DNA of 64,000 bases from JALHOP01 sp964484195 (GTDB taxonomy: Bacteria; Myxococcota; XYA12-FULL-58-9; JALHOP01), in the NCBI GenBank assembly GCA_964484195.1, contig CAZAER010000001.1, positions 372,001 through 436,000 of the forward strand, written 5' to 3'. The stretch's first letter is position 1; each line of letters opens with the position of its first letter. Below are positions 54,927-63,692 of this stretch, one piece after another. Under the pieces are notes generated by a model. The model saw only the letters and a list, made by a program, of their open reading frames with translations. It was not told the origin of the DNA and made no database searches. The position numbers were made by a program, and so were the translations under genes.

Positions 54927-55880
54927 CTAAAACCGCGCCGTCAGTCGTGCGACGCCGCGCACCGTCACCCACGACGACTCGTACAAGGTGGCGTCTCCCA
55001 TGGTGATTTCGAGGCGCCGGGTGACGACGTCGAGCGCCGGTCCGAGCTCGAGGGCAAGAGTCTCGGTGAAGGTCCATGTGGCAAGCACAGCGACATCGAG
55101 CTGCGGCACCACGTAGCTTCGGGTCACGTCATCGCCGACGTTCGGCAAGCCCTTCGCCCACACGACGACCGCGCCGGCGTTGAGCTCCGACGAGATGGCG
55201 AGCGGCGCGACATCGACGAAGCGCAGCCTCACTGTTGCGCTCGCGCCAGCTTTGGCGACGCTGCCTTCGCCGCGGGCGCTGGTCTCATGCTGGGGGATGC
55301 CGACGAGCAGCCGACCCCCGAAGGCGAGGTCATCGTCACCACGTTGCACGATGAGCTCGGGCACGATGGGTACGTCGCCGTTCACCAGACTTGCGCCAGC
55401 GCCGATGCGCCAACGGGCTTCGGGGGCAGGCGGAGGTGCCTCCGGCGTGAGCACGGGCTGTGGTGCAGGGGTTGGCGCAACGGCGATGGGCGCAGGCTCC
55501 TCGAGCTGCACCTCGCGCAGGAGACTCGCAAGCTTGAGCGCCGCGACGCGATAAAAGAACGGCGCGCGCACCTCGACGCCGACGCTCTGGCTCGTGGGGC
55601 ACGGCGCCTGCGAAACGACCATCGCGACGTAAAGCTCCGCGCCTTGCCAGCGGCCCCACATGGCGGCTTTGGCATTGCCGAGACGTGCCTGTGCCGCCGC
55701 ACAGAGGTCATCTTCGGAGGTCTTGTTCGACGGCTCGAGCGTCACCTGCGCCCCCGTGACGTAGGTCGCGAGCGCGTCTTCGAGCCGCTGCCGGTCGAGC
55801 TCCTTGGGAGTGTGCCCACCGAGCACGAGCGGCACGCTGGGCGGTGTTGCGATGAGCACGGTGAAGAGGAGAGCGTTCAT
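54927..55880 (-). CDS. Outer-membrane beta-barrel protein
   Basis: A 317-residue exported protein. The start at 55880 (MNALLFTVLIATPPSVPLVL) gives a signal peptide. The first ~130 residues form a soluble part, followed by a Pro-rich linker (IAVAPTPAPQPVLTPEAPPP) and then about eight amphipathic strands (WRIGAGASLVNGDVPIVPEL onwards) ending in ARLTARF, a terminal Phe for BAM recognition. It overlaps the BNR gene by 4 bases and lies upstream of the sigma factor gene. It may display the neighbouring lipoproteins. Confidence 0.75.
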   Translation of the reverse strand: MNALLFTVLIATPPSVPLVLGGHTPKELDRQRLEDALATYVTGAQVTLEPSNKTSEDDLCAAAQARLGNAKAAMWGRWQGAELYVAMVVSQAPCPTSQSVGVEVRAPFFYRVAALKLASLLREVQLEEPAPIAVAPTPAPQPVLTPEAPPPAPEARWRIGAGASLVNGDVPIVPELIVQRGDDDLAFGGRLLVGIPQHETSARGEGSVAKAGASATVRLRFVDVAPLAISSELNAGAVVVWAKGLPNVGDDVTRSYVVPQLDVAVLATWTFTETLALELGPALDVVTRRLEITMGDATLYESSWVTVRGVARLTARF

Positions 55881-57031
55881 CGCACGCGCATCCGTCGGAC
55901 ACCGAGAAGGCCATGGACCGCGTAGAGGGCGCCGACTTGCGGCTCGACGGCCAGCTGCAGAGCACTCGACGCGTCGCTTGCGCCGAAGGCGTCGAAGTCG
56001 CCGAGACCGCCGGCGAGCGCGCCCGCGAAGAGCCGAGGCTCGACGGTGCCGTCGCCCTGATTGCTGCTGGCAAAAACACGCTCGCCATCGCCTGCGACGC
56101 CGTTGGTGCCGCTGCCCAGGACGTCCGTTTGCGTGGCTCCGTTGTTCTCGATGCGAAACAGGCCAGTGAGCCCGGTGTGGAAGACGAGGCTGTCGCTCAC
56201 CCGATACGCTTGGCCACCAGCCGTCGAGTACTGATTGTCGCTGACCTTCTCGAACGATGTGCCGCCGTTGATGGTGCGCCAGCTCCCCGCATCGGAGCCT
56301 TCCCAGCGGCTCACGACGAGCCAACTGTCGCTGTTGGCGAGGAACGTGACGGTGTGCTGCGTGCCCATGCCGACACCCGGCTCGTGCAGGTCCCAGGTCC
56401 AGTTGAGGCCGTCGAAGCGCCCCTCGACGACGCCTGAGTCCTGGCCGCCGTGGCCCATCGACCCGATCCACGGCGATGTGAAGGTCGCGAGCAGGTGATT
56501 GCGGTCGCGAGGGTCGACCGCGATGCCAGCAAGCTCGATGTACTGGTTGGGGTTCACCGCCACGACTGCGCTGGTCGGCAAGATGGATTGCCAGTCGACC
56601 CCGCTGTTCGACGATTGCCAGATGCCGCCGCCGATGAAGTTGGGCATCGTGTACAGCACATCGGGAGCCTGCGGGTCGACGGTGAGCACGGACAGCTCCG
56701 CGCCGTCGATCGCGTCGGCGCCCGCACCCGTGTTGGCCTTCGACCAGGTCGCGCCGCAGTCGCGGCTGCGCCACAGCCCTTGGTACGTGGTGCCGATGAA
56801 AACCTCACCGGGCCGGCCGTCGACGACGGTGATGGCGCCGCGGTTCCCGTTGCCGGCCGCGAGGCTCAGGCTTGGTGGAGTCACGTTCTGCCAGATGCCG
56901 AGATCGGCGCTCACCGCGTCGGGGCACGAGGCGCGCTCGATTGGGCTGCCGTCGTCGAAGAGGTCGGTACGGGTCACGCAGCCGCTGAGCAACAGAAGCA
57001 AGGCGGCCCAGGCGCGCGGGGAGGCGTCCAC
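55877..57031 (-). CDS. BNR/sortilin-type lipoprotein (paralogue)
   Basis: A 384-residue lipoprotein (WAALLLLLSGCVTR) starting at a GTG. BNR-type repeats are visible: YQGLWRSRDCGATWSKANTG, IWQSSNSGVDWQSILP and SWRTINGGTSFEKVSDNQYS. It closely matches the layout of the 51614-53125 gene, including the opening phrase of the propeller (WQNVTPPSLSLAAGNGNRG versus WENVTPGSVNLDPNSNSAGN). It is first in the minus-strand block and divergent from scpA. Confidence 0.82.
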   Translation of the reverse strand: MDASPRAWAALLLLLSGCVTRTDLFDDGSPIERASCPDAVSADLGIWQNVTPPSLSLAAGNGNRGAITVVDGRPGEVFIGTTYQGLWRSRDCGATWSKANTGAGADAIDGAELSVLTVDPQAPDVLYTMPNFIGGGIWQSSNSGVDWQSILPTSAVVAVNPNQYIELAGIAVDPRDRNHLLATFTSPWIGSMGHGGQDSGVVEGRFDGLNWTWDLHEPGVGMGTQHTVTFLANSDSWLVVSRWEGSDAGSWRTINGGTSFEKVSDNQYSTAGGQAYRVSDSLVFHTGLTGLFRIENNGATQTDVLGSGTNGVAGDGERVFASSNQGDGTVEPRLFAGALAGGLGDFDAFGASDASSALQLAVEPQVGALYAVHGLLGVRRMRVR

Positions 57032-57204
57032 GATGCTCGTCGTCTACCGTGGCCGGTTCAGAGCGCCAAGCGCAATCGGCGGGTTGGAGCGCGAGCCCTC
57101 CCCAGATCGCCCCCGAATGGGCTAAGGGGCCGTATCTCCGGAGTTGTCGGACCCTCGCGGTAAGGAGCAGGGTCTCGCGAAGTTTCAGCGGGTCTCGAGG
57201 TTTT

Positions 57205-59865
57205 GTGAAGCGCAAGCTCGGTCGAATATTCGCCCGCGTCACGGGCGTTCTGCGGCGCGTTTGGCGTTGGTTCCTACCGAATCCCGGTCGGACCGAGGTG
57301 CAATTGGATGCGCCACGTCCGCCGGAGCAGACGCCCACGGTGACGCGCGAGGTCGTCGATCTCGAGTTCGAGGAGATTCGCGCAGCCTTGGCTGCCGAGC
57401 CCAGTGTGAGTGCTGCGGCGCCCGAAGCACGTCGCCGCGATGTTCGTCCGATCGAGGCGTTGCGGTTCGGGGAGGTGCGAGAAGTCGCGCCTGCGCCTCC
57501 GCCCGTCGAGGTCGCGGAGCCGGAGCCGCCGGTGGTTGCAGCGCCGGTGGTCGAAGAGACGTTGCCTTACAAGCCACCGAAGTACGGGCGGGAGCCGAAG
57601 GTTCGAGTGAACCTCGCGGCGCCGCGTCCGAAGAAGTCCATCGTCGAAGAGCCGAAGGCCGCGGTGGCGCCCGACGACCTCGAAGACAACACGGTCGCGG
57701 AGCTCATCGCGCGCGTCGACATGTTCGCGAACATGGGCGACTTGCCGGTGGCCGCGCCTGAGTCCGTTATGGCGGTCGAGCCCGAGCTCTTGATCGAAGA
57801 ACCGCCGGTGCGGCAGCAGATCGTCGAGCAGCTGGCGGCGGAGCAAGCACCAGAGCCAGTGGCTGAGCAGGTGCTAGAGCCAGAGCCTGTGTCGGTTGCG
57901 CCGTCGCCGTCCGATCCGTGGGACTTCATCGCGTCGATGCGCGACGGTCAGCCCCCGCCCGAGCTGGTGTCCGAGCCCGTGGCCTTGGCGGAAGTCTTGC
58001 CGGAGCCCATCGAAGCCGCGCCGGAGGCGCTTGCAGCGGAGGGCTTCGAGCTACCGGCGGTGGAAGAGATTGCGGCTGCGGAGGTCGTCGACGACGTCGT
58101 CGCTGCGGCGGAGCCACTCGAGCCGGTCGTCGAGCCCAGCGTCGAAGCGGTGATGGCGGCCGAAGAGGCACCAGCCGAGGTGGACGCGTCGCCGGTCGTG
58201 CACGAGGAGACGCCGGCAACGGATGCGCCCGAAGAAGCGGAGCTGGTTGCGGAAGCAGCGGAAGTCATCGCGATCGCCGAGCCGGTGCATGTGGATGAGG
58301 TGGAGGCAGTTGCTGGTGCAGCGATCGCTGAAGTCCGATTGGCCGATGAGCCGATAGCCGACGAACCGATTGCCGATGAACCGATCGCCGAAGTCCGATT
58401 GGCCGATGAGCCGATTGCCGATGAACCGATTGCCGACGTCCGACTGGCCGATGAGCCGATTGCCGACGACCCGATCCCCCTCGATCCCGACTCCGCAATG
58501 GACGCCGAGCTCGAGGCCGCGATGGCCCAGGCCGAGGATGCCAATACCGCCTTCGCAACCAGTCATCCCGAAGCCGTTGAAGAAGTCGCGGTCGCAAACC
58601 CCGTCGACGACGACGAGCGCATCGAAGACGAGCCTTTGTCACCGCCTCCGGTGATGGCCGATCCGTACTACGAGTACGCCATGGCGCCCGATGAGCCGCC
58701 GGCCGAGCAAGCGCTTGCCGAGCCCGCGGTGGTCGACGAGCCGCTGCCTCCCGAAGTTGCCGCCATGGCCGTCGAAGAGGAACCTCTGCTTCCCCCCGAG
58801 GTCGCCGCCATGGCCGCGGAGGAGCCCGCCTCGCTCTCCGACGAAGCGACCATCGACGCCGTCACCACCGCCGTCGAGGAGACGCTGGCAGCTGCCGATT
58901 CACTCGAAGCCGTCACCGAGATCGCGGCCGAGATGCCCGCCGACGCCGATGCGCTCGCCGCCGCCGCGATGGCGGACGTCGTCGCAACCGCCGAAGCCGC
59001 CGAAGAAGAGCCGCCGGCGCCCACCGCACCTTTCCGCAATCCCATCCCCAAGGTCGAGACGCCGACCGACTACATCGCGACCCCCGAGAGCATGCACGCG
59101 CTCTATCAGCTCCAGCTCGACGGCTTCGAAGGCCCGCTCGACCTGCTGCTGCACCTCATCAAGCGCCACCACCTCGACATCTTCGATATCCCCATCGCGT
59201 TCATCTGCGAGCGCTACCTCGAGTATTTGAAGGCGATGGAAGACGTCGACATCGACGTCGCGTCCGAGTTCCTCTTCATGGCCGCCGAGCTCCTGCAGCT
59301 CAAGTCGCGCATGCTCTTGCCGCGGCCCGAGGGCGAGGCCGCCGAAGAAGAAGAGATCGACCCGCGCGCCGAGCTCGTGCGTCGCCTCCTCGAGTACCAA
59401 AAGTACAAAGACGTCGCCGAGCGCTTCGGCCTGCTCGACCGCTTTGGCCGCGACACCTTCGGTCGCGAGGCCGAGCCGACCCCTCCGCCAGAGGGAGAAG
59501 CTCCGCTCAAAGAGGTTGGCTTGTTCGCGCTGGTGAAGGCCTTCCAGGCCTGCCTCGATCGGCAAAAGCCCGAGGTTCGGCACCAGGTCATGCTCGAGCA
59601 GGTCTCGGTGCGCCAGCGCATCCGGGTGCTCGTGCAGCGCTTCGAGAGTCAGGAGCCGATGCGCTTCGAGGTCCTCTTGGAGGACGCCAAACGACGCATC
59701 GATATCGTCGTCACGTTCCTCGCGCTGCTCGAGATGGGCAAGCTCAAGCTGCTACGCATCTTCCAAAACGAAGACGGTGACATCTACGTGCATCCGAAGT
59801 TCGATGACGTGAGTTTGGCGTTCGCGCGCCTCGAGGGTCTGGATGAATCGCAATACGCTGGATGA
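57205..59865 (+). CDS. scpA: Segregation and condensation protein A with very long N-terminal extension
   Basis: The kleisin subunit of the SMC-ScpAB condensin. The C-terminal ~250 residues are a standard ScpA: YQLQLDGFEGPLDLLLHLIK, HHLDIFDIPIAFICERYLEY, EFLFMAAELLQLKSRMLLPR and the winged-helix end LLEMGKLKLLRIFQNEDGDI. The first ~630 residues are an Ala/Glu/Pro/Val-rich low-complexity region with a 5-residue repeat (near ADEPI). The region before GTG 57205 looks non-coding although open to 57049. Normal ScpA is about 250 residues. It overlaps scpB by 23 bases. Confidence 0.9.
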   Translation: MKRKLGRIFARVTGVLRRVWRWFLPNPGRTEVQLDAPRPPEQTPTVTREVVDLEFEEIRAALAAEPSVSAAAPEARRRDVRPIEALRFGEVREVAPAPPPVEVAEPEPPVVAAPVVEETLPYKPPKYGREPKVRVNLAAPRPKKSIVEEPKAAVAPDDLEDNTVAELIARVDMFANMGDLPVAAPESVMAVEPELLIEEPPVRQQIVEQLAAEQAPEPVAEQVLEPEPVSVAPSPSDPWDFIASMRDGQPPPELVSEPVALAEVLPEPIEAAPEALAAEGFELPAVEEIAAAEVVDDVVAAAEPLEPVVEPSVEAVMAAEEAPAEVDASPVVHEETPATDAPEEAELVAEAAEVIAIAEPVHVDEVEAVAGAAIAEVRLADEPIADEPIADEPIAEVRLADEPIADEPIADVRLADEPIADDPIPLDPDSAMDAELEAAMAQAEDANTAFATSHPEAVEEVAVANPVDDDERIEDEPLSPPPVMADPYYEYAMAPDEPPAEQALAEPAVVDEPLPPEVAAMAVEEEPLLPPEVAAMAAEEPASLSDEATIDAVTTAVEETLAAADSLEAVTEIAAEMPADADALAAAAMADVVATAEAAEEEPPAPTAPFRNPIPKVETPTDYIATPESMHALYQLQLDGFEGPLDLLLHLIKRHHLDIFDIPIAFICERYLEYLKAMEDVDIDVASEFLFMAAELLQLKSRMLLPRPEGEAAEEEEIDPRAELVRRLLEYQKYKDVAERFGLLDRFGRDTFGREAEPTPPPEGEAPLKEVGLFALVKAFQACLDRQKPEVRHQVMLEQVSVRQRIRVLVQRFESQEPMRFEVLLEDAKRRIDIVVTFLALLEMGKLKLLRIFQNEDGDIYVHPKFDDVSLAFARLEGLDESQYAG
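58327..58476 (+). repeat. 15-bp tandem repeat in scpA (ADEPI units)
   Basis: Ten consecutive 15-bp units encode AEVRL, ADEPI, ADEPI, ADEPI, AEVRL, ADEPI, ADEPI, ADVRL, ADEPI, ADDPI. At the DNA level the unit is near GCCGATGAGCCGATT, so the sequence is rich in CCGAT. The units are close but not identical. Confidence 0.9.
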
Positions 59866-60838
59866 GTCCGGGGACATCGCCGAGAACGGCGACGCCGAAG
59901 TGACGGCCGAAGCCGAGCTCGAGGTCGAAGCGTCCGCCGAGACCGGGATCGAAGAGGAGGCGTCACCGCAAAGCGCCGATGCGCCGACGAGCGAGGCGGT
60001 TCAGCTCGATCTCCCCAACCTCGACGACATCCGCGTGGAAGACTTCGTCGACGCCGTCGAGGCCATCATCTTCGCCGCCGGCGAACCCGTGACCTTGAGC
60101 GACATCAAGAAGGTCATGGAGCGCACCTGGGCCGAGGACCACGAGAAGGTCCGCGCCCACAAACTGTCGCTCGCCAAAGACGCGCTCAAGCTCCTCAAGA
60201 AGCGCTGGGCCGAGAACGCCGAGACCCGCGGCTTCAATCTCGTCGAGGTCGCCGACGGTTGGACGTTCCGCTCGAACTCCAAGTGGGCGGGCTACTTGCG
60301 CTCGACGACGGAACAACGCCCGGTACGCATGTCCCGTCCGGCGCTCGAGACCCTCGCCATCATCGCGTATCGCCAGCCGGCGACGAAGCCGGAGATCGAT
60401 CACATCCGCGGCGTCGACTGCGGCGCGACCATTCGTCTGCTCCTCGACCGCAACCTGGTGCGCATCGTCGGCAAGCGCGACGAGCCTGGCCGTCCGATGC
60501 TCTATGGCACCACGAAGGAGTTCTTGAGCTTCTTCAACATGCCATCGCTCGGCCAGTTGCCGTCGCTGCGCGAGTTCAGCGAGCTCTCCGAAGAGTCGCA
60601 GGAAGAGATCTCGCAGACGTTGGGCGAGATGCCGTCCCTCGATGACTTGAGCCGCAACGCCAAGAAACTGCGGCTCGACGAAGAGCCTGCGGTACAAGCC
60701 CTCGACGAGGCCGTCATGGGTCTCGACGTCACCGAGACCAAAACGCGCGATGCCTTCGCAAGCCAAGGCATCAGTATCGACCCGGCAGCCGAGAACCCCG
60801 CGGAGCCAGTCGTCGCCGAACGGGAGACCGGTACCTGA
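59843..60838 (+). CDS. scpB: Segregation and condensation protein B
   Basis: A 331-residue condensin subunit. An acidic N-terminal extension (~65 residues) precedes the two winged-helix domains: FVDAVEAIIFAAGEPVTLSD, WTFRSNSKWAGYLRST, PALETLAIIAYRQPATKPEI and RPMLYGTTKEFLSFFNM. The C-terminal ~110 residues are an extra tail. Start ATG 59843 lies inside the scpA end and the stop overlaps rluB (TGATG), giving tight coupling. Confidence 0.95.
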   Translation: MNRNTLDESGDIAENGDAEVTAEAELEVEASAETGIEEEASPQSADAPTSEAVQLDLPNLDDIRVEDFVDAVEAIIFAAGEPVTLSDIKKVMERTWAEDHEKVRAHKLSLAKDALKLLKKRWAENAETRGFNLVEVADGWTFRSNSKWAGYLRSTTEQRPVRMSRPALETLAIIAYRQPATKPEIDHIRGVDCGATIRLLLDRNLVRIVGKRDEPGRPMLYGTTKEFLSFFNMPSLGQLPSLREFSELSEESQEEISQTLGEMPSLDDLSRNAKKLRLDEEPAVQALDEAVMGLDVTETKTRDAFASQGISIDPAAENPAEPVVAERETGT

Positions 60839-62175
60839 TGGAAGAGCGTCTGCAGAAAATCCTGGCCCAAGCGGGTATCGCTTCGCGCCGGGCCGCCGAG
60901 AAGTACATCACCGAAGGTCGTGTCCGCGTTAACGGAGAGGTCGTCAGCGAGCTCGGCGCCAAGGCCGATCCCCAAGCCGACACCATCGAAGTCGACGGCT
61001 ACGGCGTCGTGACCGCCGAGCCTCTGGTCTACGTGGCCATCCACAAGCCGATTCACGTGGTGACGACGCTCAAGGATCCCGAGAAGCGTCAGACTATCAT
61101 CGACGTGCTGGCGATGAGTCGCGCCACTGGCCGCAAGAGCTTCGAAGGGAACATGCCGCGCGTCTTCCCAGTCGGTCGTCTCGACTTCGACGCCGAAGGT
61201 TTGCTGGTGCTCACCAACGACGGGGCGCTCTCGAACGACCTGCTGCACCCGAAGTTTCACGTGCCCAAGACGTACGTGGTGAAGGTGAAGGGCCGGCCCG
61301 ACCCGCGGCAGCTCGACCGCCTGCGCCGAGGCGTGCGCCTGCGCGAAGAGGACGGTACGACCTCACGTCCAACCGCGCCGGCAGAGATCACGGTGGTGCG
61401 CGAGAGCCCTGCGAATACGTGGCTCGAGGTGGTTATTCACGAAGGGCGCCACCACCAGGTGAAGCGCATGTTCGAGGCGATTGGAACGCAGGTGATTCGT
61501 CTCATCCGCACCGAGTTCGGCGGCATCGAGCTGGGCGAGCTGGATGTCGGGTACTGGCGCTTTCTCACCGAGGGTGAGGTCGAGCTGTTGCGTGCCTGGC
61601 GGGCGGGGAATGCGGCTGACTTGTTGGCCAAGCGGAAGACGCCGCGGACGAGTGAGATGTTGTTTAGTAAGGGGGCGAAGACGTATCGGCGGGAGGAGAA
61701 GGGGGCGGGGAAGGGGTATGGGGCGCCGAGGGAGAGGGGTGGGGCGAGGGGCGAGAGTCGATCGCCGAGGAGCGATAGCCGACGTCCGATGTCCGATAGC
61801 CGATCGCCGAGGACCGATGGCCGACGGCCGATGGCCGATAGCCGATCGCCGAGGACCGATGGCCGACGGCCGATGTCCGACAGCCGATCGCCGAGGACCG
61901 ATGGCCGACGGCCGATGTCCGATAGCCGATCGCCGAGGACCGATAGCCGACGTCCGATGTCCGACAGCCGATCGCCGAGACCCGATAGCCGACGTCCGAT
62001 GTCCGACAGCCGATCGCCGAGGACCGATAGCCGACGTCCGATGTCCGATAGCCGAGGGCCGAGGACCGATCGTCGTGGTCCTCCTTCCGAGAGCCGTGCT
62101 CCCCGTCGTGGCCCTCCCTCCGGTGGTCGTGGCCCTCGTCCCGGTGGCCGGCGCCCGAGTGGCCCTCGCCGCTAG
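60838..62175 (+). CDS. rluB: 23S rRNA pseudouridine synthase RluB-type with repeat-rich basic tail
   Basis: A 445-residue enzyme. The S4 RNA-binding domain (LQKILAQAGIASRRAAEKYI) is followed by the RsuA/RluB catalytic domain with the active Asp in VFPVGRLDFDAEGLLVLTND, and later HEGRHHQVKRMFEAIGTQVI. From about residue 290 the protein becomes a Ser/Arg/Pro-rich tail formed by tandem repeats and a final Gly/Pro/Arg stretch, more than 150 residues longer than typical RluB. The tail is strongly basic and probably binds RNA or ribosomes. Confidence 0.93.
   Translation: MEERLQKILAQAGIASRRAAEKYITEGRVRVNGEVVSELGAKADPQADTIEVDGYGVVTAEPLVYVAIHKPIHVVTTLKDPEKRQTIIDVLAMSRATGRKSFEGNMPRVFPVGRLDFDAEGLLVLTNDGALSNDLLHPKFHVPKTYVVKVKGRPDPRQLDRLRRGVRLREEDGTTSRPTAPAEITVVRESPANTWLEVVIHEGRHHQVKRMFEAIGTQVIRLIRTEFGGIELGELDVGYWRFLTEGEVELLRAWRAGNAADLLAKRKTPRTSEMLFSKGAKTYRREEKGAGKGYGAPRERGGARGESRSPRSDSRRPMSDSRSPRTDGRRPMADSRSPRTDGRRPMSDSRSPRTDGRRPMSDSRSPRTDSRRPMSDSRSPRPDSRRPMSDSRSPRTDSRRPMSDSRGPRTDRRGPPSESRAPRRGPPSGGRGPRPGGRRPSGPRR
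61753..62088 (+). repeat. 42-bp tandem repeat (8 copies) in rluB tail
   Basis: Eight units of 14 codons of the form DSRSPRTDGRRPMS, with variants (ESRSPRSDSRRPMS first, DSRGPRTDRRGPPS last). The DNA is dominated by CCGAT and GCCGA words. Because all three frames of both strands stay open, false long antisense frames appear here. Confidence 0.93.
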
Positions 62176-62238
62176 CCGATCGCAACCTGCTCCTGGTTGC
62201 TTGACCAACCCCCCCAGCCCGCGAGAATCGGTAGTTCG

Positions 62239-63576
62239 ATGAGCGACAAGCTCCGCAAGCTAAAAGACGAAGCCGCGCAGCTCGTTAACAAGGGCAAGCT
62301 CGAGAAGGCCCTCGCGGTCTACGAAGAGGTCCTCGCCGCCGATTCGGGCGATATCACCGCACGCCTCAAGTGCGGCGATATCCTGCGCAAGCTCAACCAG
62401 AGCGACAAAGCCATCGCGCAGTACATCAGCGTCGCGCAGGTCTATGCCGCCGACGGCTTGCTCCTCAAAGCCATCGCGGCCTGCAAGCTCATCCTCGAGA
62501 TCGATCCGCAGCACACCGACACGCAGAAGATCATCGCCGACCTCTACGCCAAAAAGAGCGGCCGCGGTGCAGCTCCTCCGGCATTGCCGGTGGGCTTCAC
62601 GCCTCCGCCTCCGAAGGCAAGCGCGCCCGCCGCCACCCCGCCTCCGCTAAAGCAGAGACCCGCTGCTCCCGAGCTCGAAGAGATCGGCGACGACGACATC
62701 GTCGTGATCGAAGAAGCGGAGCCGGTGGTCAAAGAGCTCCCGACCATCCCTCTGTTCTCCGAGCTCCCGAAGAACGCCTTCATCGCGCTGCTCGAGCGCA
62801 TGGAGATGCGCAATGCCGTGCCCGACGAGTTCATCATCCGTCAGGGCGACGTCGACGACTCGATGTTCATCGTCTCGAGCGGCCGCGTGAAGGTCACCAA
62901 GACCGGCGACCAAGGTAAAGAGATCGTGCTCGCCCACCTCACCGACGGCGCGTTCTTCGGCGAGATGGCGCTGCTCTCGGAATCCCCGCGCACCGCCAGC
63001 GTCATCGCCGAAGAAGAGACGCTGCTCTTCCAGGTTTCGCGCGAGACGCTCGCCAGCGTCGTCGACAGCTACCCTTCGGTGAAGCACGCGCTCCTGCGCT
63101 TCTACCGTCAGCGCTTGCTCTCGAACCTGATGGCGACCTCGCCCATCTTCCGCCCGCTCGACGCCAATCAGCGCCGCACGCTCATCGAGCAGTTCAAGAG
63201 CCGCGAGGTTGGCGCCAACGAGAAGCTCCTCGAAGAGGGCGAGAAGGGCGACGGTCTCTACCTGCTGCTCTCCGGCCGCGCCGAGGTCTCCAAGAAGGTC
63301 GAGGGCAAGCGCCAGGTGCTCGCCCACCTCAAAGAAGGCGATGTGTTCGGCGAGATGTCGCTGCTCACCAACAACCCGGTGAGCGCCAACATCAAGACGC
63401 TCAAGAAATCGATCGTGCTCAAGCTGCCGCGCCGCGTCTTTGCGGAGATCGCGTCGACCCACCCGCAGCTGCTCGCGCACATCGCCGAGCTCTCCGAAGA
63501 GCGCAGCAAGACGACGCAGGCGATCATGAAGGGCCAGCTGAAGTTCAGCGAAGACGAAGGCTTGGTTCTGGTGTAA
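62239..63576 (+). CDS. TPR protein with two cyclic-nucleotide-binding domains
   Basis: A 445-residue cytoplasmic protein starting MSDKLRKLKDEAAQLVNKGK. The first ~110 residues are TPR helices (KALAVYEEVLAADSGDITAR). A Pro-rich linker follows. Two CAP-type cNMP domains follow: the first has IIRQGDVDDSMFIVSSGRVK and FFGEMALLSESPRTASV, the second has LLEEGEKGDGLYLLLSGRAE and VFGEMSLLTNNPVSANI. No DNA-binding or catalytic domain is attached, so it is a ligand-responsive scaffold. In the second domain the arginine position that normally contacts the phosphate is changed (NNPVSA), so it may bind no cNMP. Confidence 0.88.
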   Translation: MSDKLRKLKDEAAQLVNKGKLEKALAVYEEVLAADSGDITARLKCGDILRKLNQSDKAIAQYISVAQVYAADGLLLKAIAACKLILEIDPQHTDTQKIIADLYAKKSGRGAAPPALPVGFTPPPPKASAPAATPPPLKQRPAAPELEEIGDDDIVVIEEAEPVVKELPTIPLFSELPKNAFIALLERMEMRNAVPDEFIIRQGDVDDSMFIVSSGRVKVTKTGDQGKEIVLAHLTDGAFFGEMALLSESPRTASVIAEEETLLFQVSRETLASVVDSYPSVKHALLRFYRQRLLSNLMATSPIFRPLDANQRRTLIEQFKSREVGANEKLLEEGEKGDGLYLLLSGRAEVSKKVEGKRQVLAHLKEGDVFGEMSLLTNNPVSANIKTLKKSIVLKLPRRVFAEIASTHPQLLAHIAELSEERSKTTQAIMKGQLKFSEDEGLVLV

Positions 63577-63692
63577 CTGCCGCCAGTGCCGCCAGGTCAC
63601 CGCCGTTGCGCGCATCATCCACTTCGCGCTGACGAAAACCGAGGACGTCAACCGCGCTATTGGGGCCGCCCATGCGCACTCGGAGAATCGTC

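Noticed and set aside
57049..57204. Extra 52 codons before scpA
   Set aside because: Composition (Ser/Arg/Gly mixed) looks non-coding; GTG 57205 has a purine-rich GAGG just upstream and a more natural N-terminus.
61363..62208. Long antisense frames over the rluB repeat region
   Set aside because: The tandem repeat has no stops in several frames; the products are repeat artefacts (for example runs of SAIGHR).
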